From: Nanobdellota archaeon | Lineage (GTDB): Archaea; Aenigmatarchaeota; Aenigmatarchaeia; QMZP01 | Length of the DNA stretch: 6,797 bases | Assembly (NCBI GenBank): GCA_018818465.1 | Contig: JAHIRU010000048.1 | Coordinates: 1 to 6,797 of the forward strand | Direction: 5' to 3' | Part shown: piece after piece, positions 1 through 6,300 of the stretch | Position numbering within the stretch: the first letter of the stretch is position 1 | Layout of the letters: every line of letters begins with the position of its first letter | Program-made: the position numbers and the translations under genes | The notes under the pieces: model-generated | The model's input: only the letters and a program-made list of their open reading frames with translations | What the model was told of the DNA's origin: nothing | Databases searched by the model: none

Positions 1-150
1 GACGCGGGGATCAAAATTCTGGAAGAATTTCAGGAAAAGCGCAGCTGAACAGATGCCGTCAGCATCGTTGTGATGGAAAAGTATATTGTTTCCCTCTGTT
101 TCTAAAAACGATTCGAGCTTCTCTAGTTCTGCTTTTGTTGCAAATTTCAT
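1..150 (-). CDS. DHH-family phosphoesterase, N-terminal fragment
   Basis: Reading the minus strand from the ATG at 150-148 gives 50 codons with no stop, running off the left edge. Residues about 25-34 read FHHNDADGIC, followed by SAALFLKFF. The H-x-D-x-D-G-x-x-S pattern is motif I of the DHH superfamily, where the two aspartates bind the catalytic divalent metals (Mn or Mg). Known members hydrolyse phosphodiesters: RecJ-type single-strand exonucleases, NrnA-type oligonucleotide or cyclic-dinucleotide phosphodiesterases, and uncharacterised archaeal relatives. The protein starts with a short charged helix (MKFATKAELEKLESFLE) and no signal peptide, so it should be cytoplasmic. A Shine-Dalgarno-like GGTGA eight bases upstream supports this start. 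The DHH motif itself and the DHHA1 domain lie outside the window, so the subfamily cannot be decided. It diverges from the giant gene and shows no functional link to it. Confidence 0.82.
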   Translation of the reverse strand, partial: MKFATKAELEKLESFLETEGNNILFHHNDADGICSAALFLKFFQNFDPRV

Positions 151-158
151 AATTTATT

Positions 159-163
159 TCACC
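159..163 (-). promoter_or_regulatory. Ribosome binding site of the DHH gene
   Basis: On the minus strand the sequence GGTGA lies 8 bases before the ATG at 150. It matches five bases of the archaeal/bacterial anti-Shine-Dalgarno complement (GGAGGTGAT). The spacing is good and fixes the start codon. The giant gene on the other strand has no comparable site, so the two divergent genes probably start translation in different ways. Confidence 0.55.
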
Positions 164-173
164 GATATAATTC

Positions 174-201
174 ACTGTTAATTAACATTAAAGTTAACAG
201 T
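174..201. repeat. Inverted repeat in the divergent promoter region, possible operator
   Basis: The 8-base arms ACTGTTAA (174-181) and TTAACAGT (194-201) are exact reverse complements separated by 12 bases. Inside and overlapping are a perfect 10-base palindrome GTTAATTAAC (177-186) and a direct repeat GTTAATTAA (177-185 and 200-208, 23 bases apart). The structure is in the middle of the 93-base gap between the two divergent starts and would overlap a TATA-like stretch for the DHH gene (about 187-195, minus strand). A dimeric regulator could bind here and affect both genes. The low sequence complexity (mostly A/T) means chance is a real alternative. Confidence 0.4.
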
Positions 202-212
202 TAATTAATAAC

Positions 213-223
213 TTTTTATTTAT
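213..223 (+). promoter_or_regulatory. Candidate TATA box for the giant gene (leaderless start)
   Basis: TTTTTATTTAT at 213-223 resembles an archaeal box A. Its centre is about 25 bases before the ATG at 244, so transcription would begin at or within a base or two of the start codon. The 20 bases before the ATG contain no purine-rich ribosome site. Both facts fit a leaderless transcript, common in archaea. The region is very AT-rich, so this TATA call rests mainly on its position. Confidence 0.4.
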
Positions 224-243
224 GCTAAGCTAATTATAATTCA

Positions 244-321
244 ATGAAAACGAATATTTTTCTAGCTTTGATAGTTTTTATAACAGCTAGTTTTTTTGTT
301 ATGCCAGTAGGTGTTGTTGGC
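244..321 (+). other. Signal peptide of the giant protein
   Basis: Residues 1-26 have a short positive start (M-K-T-N), a hydrophobic core (IFLALIVFITASFFVM) and a small-residue end (P-V-G-V-V-G) before Gln27. Cleavage near Gly26/Gln27 is plausible for Sec export. There is no lipobox cysteine at the cleavage region (the first Cys is residue 33), so lipoprotein anchoring at the N-terminus is unlikely. The exact cleavage site is not certain. Confidence 0.8.
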
Positions 322-3300
322 CAAACAGTTATTAATTCTTGCACAACTCTTCCAATTCTTGGACAAGGATTGGATTATATTTTAACATCTAATATAAATC
401 ACGTGGGTAGAGACAGCTGCATAAAAATTGTTGAGGATGGCGTCACATTAGATTGCAATGAATATAAGATATTAGGTGATGGAAAAGGCATAGGAATTCA
501 TGTCGGTGGTGATAGTTTCCAAATGCAAAACTGTGCAATCGGAGATTTTGAACAGAGCTTTGTAGCAAACGGTAAACATGATTGGCCAATGTTTAGGCAA
601 AACCCAGCACATACAGGCACTAGTGGAGGAGTGGACAGCGGTGATGGAGAACAGTTATGGAACTTTCCAATAGCTCCTGGCAAGTTTCAGTCATCTCCAG
701 TAGTAGCTGACGACAGAGTTTATATCGGCTCTAATAATGAAGCTGGTAGAGGCAAATTGTATGCATTCAATGCTATTACTGGTGAACTTCTTTGGAATCA
801 GATTATAGGTAGTGTGAATTTTAACACGGCTCCTGCAATAGCTGACGGCAATCTGTATGTAGGTGCAGACAACGGACTTCTCTATATTTTTAATGATGTT
901 TTAAATTTTGATCCTCAAACAGGTAGCATAGTAACCTTTTGCCTTGTTGGCGGCAGATTAACAGCAGCAACAGCTGTTAATGGTTTTGTTTATATTGGTT
1001 CAGATGACGGGCGAGTATTAAAAATAGATCCTGCTAACTGTAACCAAGAATGGGTTTATCCGGATTTAAGCCAACCACCTCTTGGAGAAATTCATTCATC
1101 TCCGGCAGTCTCTGACGGCATAGTTTATTTTGGCTCAGATGATGGAAATCTATATGCAGTGGATGCTGCCGGAACACTTCAGTGGACTTTTGAAACTGGC
1201 GGCACAATAATATCTACACCAGCAGTTGCAGGAGGTGTTGTTTATTTCGGGTCAAATGATTTAATTTTTTATGCTTTAAGTAGTGGTGGAGTTGAATTAT
1301 GGAGAAGCGGAACTGAAATGATGGGAGCACCTTCTTCACCATCCATTTTTAATGGCGCCGTTTATTTCGGAGCCAACGACAACAGAATATATTCATACAC
1401 AACAGACGGTACGTATTTAGGACGTTTTGACACAAACGGATTAATACAGGGATCAATTGCAGTTGTTGATGGTGTTGGTTACATTGGTTCAGAAGATGGA
1501 AATTTTTATGCTAGGCGGGTTAAGAACGGGCAAGAAGTATGGACTTTCTCAACAAATGGGCGTGTGTATTCATCTCCGGCAGTCTCTGACGGCATAGTTT
1601 ATTTTGGCTCAGACATAAATGATCCTAGTTGCAATCCTAATTGTGGTAGTATTCTTTATGCAATTGGTCATTCAACAGCCAATGCTGGATACGCAATGAT
1701 AAACAATAATGCATTCTGGATTGCAGATGAAAATGTTGTACTTGACGGCACTGGGAACAACGATTTCTATTACAATTCTTTTGGCCTTGCAAACAATTAT
1801 TATGTTGTTGACAGGTCTCCAGGAAACCAGTTTTTTATAATGCCTGGCGGTGGTTCACCAGAAGGCAATTATTACGGTGATATCGGTTCATGGGACATAC
1901 GGGATTTAAATTCTGATAACTATGGTGACGCAGGAAGTCAATATCCTTATGGAGATAAAAAAGGAAATGCTGGTTGGTTCCCTAAATGGTCTAGTTTGCA
2001 ATATGACTATGGTCCTATAATGCAAAACTGCTTTGATGATGATGGTGATGGTTATTGGGGATACGATACAATGTGTCCGTATGGTCCAGATTGTAATGAT
2101 TATTACAATCCAAATGATCCTCCAACTAATTGTCCAACTGATCCATTAGATTGTGCCAATCTTGATTATTCTACTTGTCCTATATGCATAAATCCAGGCC
2201 CAGACACTCTGGAGCATTGTTTTGATAATGTAGATAACAACTGCGATGGTTTCATAGATTATCCAGCTGACCCTAGTTGCTTCTGTTTGCCTTTTGATAC
2301 AGACGTATGTGGTTCAAATATAGGTAGATGCGAACCAGGGGAAATGGAATGTGATGTTTATGGCCATTATGGAGACTGTGGTGGCCCAAATTATGTTGGT
2401 CCTATAGAAGAAATTTGCGATAACGGTATAGATGATGATTGTGACGCTACATGCGATTCTACTGGCTGTGAAGATCCTAAAAATCCTGGTAACACATTTC
2501 CACCAGATAGCGATTGTACATGTATTTCAACTGGACCTGAAACAGGTTCAATATTTTGTAGTGATGGTTTAGATAATGATTGTGATTTGCTTATAGATTG
2601 TTTAGACTCTGATTGTTCTACTGATCCAGTTTGTGTTGGTGAATGTATAATAGGAGAAACAGATATTTGCGGTTCAAATATAGGTGAATGTTTCCCTGGT
2701 AAAAGAACATGTTTGTACTTAGGCGGCGTAGGTGTTTGGGGAGATTGTGAAGAAGATCCTGTTAACCCAGGATACACACCGCCAACAGCTGAAGTATGCG
2801 ATGCTTTAGACAATGATTGCGACAATGAATGGGATGAGGGTTATAACAGTGATCCTATCACTGGTTTATGTTCAGACGGAACAACACCCTGTACAAATGA
2901 TGCAAATTGTCTTATACCAGGAGGAATTTGTGATTTTGGCATAGATGATACGTTCTGGGACAATGACGGTGACTTGTACACGACATGCGGTTCGTTCTTA
3001 GATTACAGAGATCCTGGTCAATACTATGGTTATTTCGGAATTCCTGATTGCAATGACAACCCTTTGAATGATCAAGCCGGATGGTTTTGTCCATTAGGTC
3101 CATTATATCCATTGGACCCAAGCAATCCTTGTCTTTTATACCCCTCTCTTTCCGAATGCGCTATATGCATCCACCAAGATGCATGGGAGAACTGTTATGA
3201 TGGAATAGACAACAATTGCAACACTTATGTAGATTGTGTTGATCTGGGTCCTAAAGGTTGTGGCGGAATTCCTGAATGCAATCCAGACCAGTGCAGGGAT

Positions 3301-6300
3301 CTTGACGGTGATGGTTATGGTGATCCTGAAAGTCCATTATGCACATATCCTGGAAGGGATTGTGACGATACGAATAAAAATATAAACCCTGGTGAAATTG
3401 AAGACTGTTATGATAATATAGACAACAACTGCAATGGACAGTGCGACTTTGGTGGTTGCCCTGGCGGAGAGCCGGCTGACATACACTGCGAAAGTCCTCA
3501 GGCAAATCCAAACTACTTCTTCCCAGAGGGCATTTACAACGTGCATCCTTTTGGATTAGGATTGTGTGATGTAGCCAACACACCACCATGCAGTTATTAT
3601 GAAAATGGTGGTGATGCTAGAAATTTCAAATTTGATTTTTCAATAATTACTTATCATGTAACTGCTCCAGCAAGCTCAACAGTGGGCTGCACCGTAAGCC
3701 AGTCAAACTGCCAGAGCGATCAGATAGCAGGATGCAACAGAATAAATGTTGAAGGTGTTACAACTGCAGATTTAACTGACGGCGTATTTGGTGAGAGCGG
3801 AGAAGTTAGCCACATGATAGACGCAACAGACTCAGTTGAAAGGCAGATTATAGAAGGCGGCGATACCGTGCAACAATGGATACCTTGGGAAATAGATGAA
3901 TGCTACGTAAAAAATCCAGCAGGAATTGACATAAGAAGAGAGCCAGTTAACTGGAGAATACATGTTCATAGCATTAATGATCAAAACACTTTGGAGTGGA
4001 CATCCAATGAAGTGCACTTTGCTGATTTCTGTTGGCTTGGACAAGAAAACAATCTATTTTTAAATACAATAAAATGTGATTTCGAGGGAGATGTTGATGT
4101 AGCCTTGAAATATAAACAAGGAACAGGTATAGAATCTTATTGCCATGATGGCGCAGACAATGACGGTGATGGATTTGTAGACGGCGCAGATTCAGATTGC
4201 AACGGCATAACCTATAGCTGGTTGCCAAAGAAAGATATTGCAGATGAAAGAGCCTGCACATCTGATATTGATTGCGATAGCCCTAAAGTTTGTTTAGACG
4301 GTTTTTGCAGCTATTCACCATCTGGTTCAGTGCAGTTTGCAACTGCCGATCCACCAACTGCTGGTAATGTTAGAAGCGATGACTCGAATGCTGCAACAAG
4401 GGGTATAAACATTTTGTGGACAGAGCACGTCAATCCAAATAATGGCGGCAAGTTTAAGATAAGATTCAGAAGATGGGATATAGGCAATGGCATTTTAGGC
4501 GTGATTGCAGACGGTTTCCCTAAAATAGAGGTTGTAAGAAAATATGGCCCTGGTTCAACAATAGATTATGGTTTGCTGCCTTACTTCAGTGCTATAAACG
4601 TGCTGACCGGAGAAACTGAATACGTGCCAAGAGACATGCTAGATCAAACCGACCTTGCATACGTTACGCATGATAACAAATTTATAATGCAGTCAACAGT
4701 TTCAAATGAAAACATAGCACACCTTGATACATCAGTTGAGGCAGAGTTTGATCCAGCCACAGTAAACACGAATAATGTTTACAACATAGATTTGACAATT
4801 GTTTACACAACACCGGGCGGCGAAGTAAACAACGATTTCATAACAATACCTGTGTATTTCTGCACTGATGCTGAATGCCCTGGCTTGGACAACATTAATG
4901 AGAATGCAGTTGATCTTTCCACTACAGACTGGAAGACATGCAGCGATGCGATAAATAATGACTTTGATTATCTGAATAAAGCAGGCAATGAGCAAAGCTC
5001 ATTTGCAGCTTCAAGCTATGACTGTTATGATATTAATGATTGCAATAATGAAATAGGAACATCAGCATACAACGCTTATACAGGAACCTACACAGGAGGT
5101 CCTGGATCAGATAAAGTTTGCACAAAAGACACAGAAATTATTTGCGCTGACAGCTACAACAACGACTGGTATAAAGAGGATCTGACAAACGGCCATCAAA
5201 ACACAGATCCAAAAACAATGCTGCCTGACTGCAGAGACATTGATTGTGATGGCCAAACAGGTCCAACAGACAAGTTTGGAAACATAGCTCCAGACAATAG
5301 TTGCGAATACAGTGTAGAGCTGGATTGCGATGTTGTCATCAAATACGACAACGATCATTACAATCTAAATGACTGTGAACTACAGCCAGGCGGAACATAC
5401 AACAATGCTGAATACGACTGTTCATCTTATTGCAGATCAACAATAGGCACTACAGCAGAAACCGGTGCCATGTGCGACGACAACATAGACAATGACTGGG
5501 ATAAATGGATTCTTACAACAGGCGGTTTGGATGGTTATGCTATACAGGATGGCGTTTCAGGCACAGGAATGGACTGTGCTTGGATAGACAACTATCCAGA
5601 CGAGGACTGTAACGGAGAAACATTAAGCAACGGAAAGATATGCGAGCTTGGAGCAGAAACTATTTGTGACGACAGTTTTGACAACGACTTTGATAACGGT
5701 TATACAACAAGCGCTGGCTGGGATGCTACTTTTTATAATGAGTATTTCGGACCAAAAGGAATGACATACGCACCGAATGCTGATTGCGATGATTATGATA
5801 ACTGTAAAGATGCTACAGATGCACTGGGAAATAGCTTATGCCCTACAGCCGAATCACAGTTCGCAAAATGGTGTTTTGACGGCGCAGACAATGATCTAGA
5901 CAGGTTTGATGGCGGTGGAATAGATTGCGGAGATACAGACTGTATAGGTGTAGTTAATCCTGACAATCCAGCAGAAATATGCACAAGAGATGAGTATTCT
6001 GCATCAAACCCTATCCAGTGCTTTGACGGACAGGATAATGATGCTGACGGAAACGGAAACCCAAGCGATCCTCAGGGAAATACAGACTGCTATGATAATA
6101 CTGTTGATGCAAGTTCACCGCCAGGCTCTTTGGAATGCAACAAAAATCATCCATTTTCGCCAGGCCGCAACTGGTGCGCTCCTTGCGCGGCGGTTGAAAT
6201 GACCAAATGGGATGGATGCGCTGATAATAAAGACAATGATTATGACATACCTTCACCTATAACAAACTGTGATGATTCTGACTGTTACATGCAGGTAGGA

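Larger units (their letters stand above)
574..1680 (+). other. Eight-bladed PQQ-like beta-propeller domain
   Basis: The domain opens with DWPMFRQNPAHTG (residues 113-125), the standard entry of PQQ-like/BamB-type propellers. Eight blades follow, each with a core like 'S-P-A-V-x-D-G-x-V-Y-x-G-S-x-D-G-x-L-Y-A' and then a 'G-x-x-x-W' strand. The VY/LY-x-G cores fall near 715-732, 853-864, 988-999, 1123-1134, 1240-1254, 1360-1374, 1471-1485 and 1597-1608. The first strand (G-E-Q-L-W-N-F) probably closes the ring with blade 8. Blade 8 carries a small insertion with two Cys (SCNPNCG). Family members mostly serve as binding or scaffold platforms; quinoprotein dehydrogenase catalytic residues are not evident. 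Ligand unknown. Confidence 0.88.

Noticed and set aside
301..303. Alternative start of the giant gene at Met20
   Set aside because: It would remove most of the hydrophobic core of a good signal peptide, and ATG 244 has the better promoter spacing.
574..1680. Quinoprotein dehydrogenase activity of the propeller
   Set aside because: The blades match PQQ-like structural repeats, but dehydrogenase catalytic residues and the adjacent-Cys disulfide typical of that enzyme class are not seen. The propeller is better called a binding or scaffold domain.
2391..2825. Minus-strand open frame of 144 codons, Ser/Pro/Gln-rich
   Set aside because: It lies wholly antisense to the MopE-type array. Its composition is the mirror of repeated Asp, Cys and Gly codons on the plus strand, and it has no ribosome site or recognisable domain.
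3251..3589. Minus-strand open frame of 112 codons, His/Cys/Arg-rich
   Set aside because: Antisense to the fullest MopE unit and the following domain. The unusual composition is explained by reverse reading of the plus-strand codons, and the plus-strand frame is clearly coding.
5990..6256. Overlapping open frames on both strands near the DNDADG unit
   Set aside because: Both are shadows of the main frame; neither has a start signal or a recognisable protein pattern.
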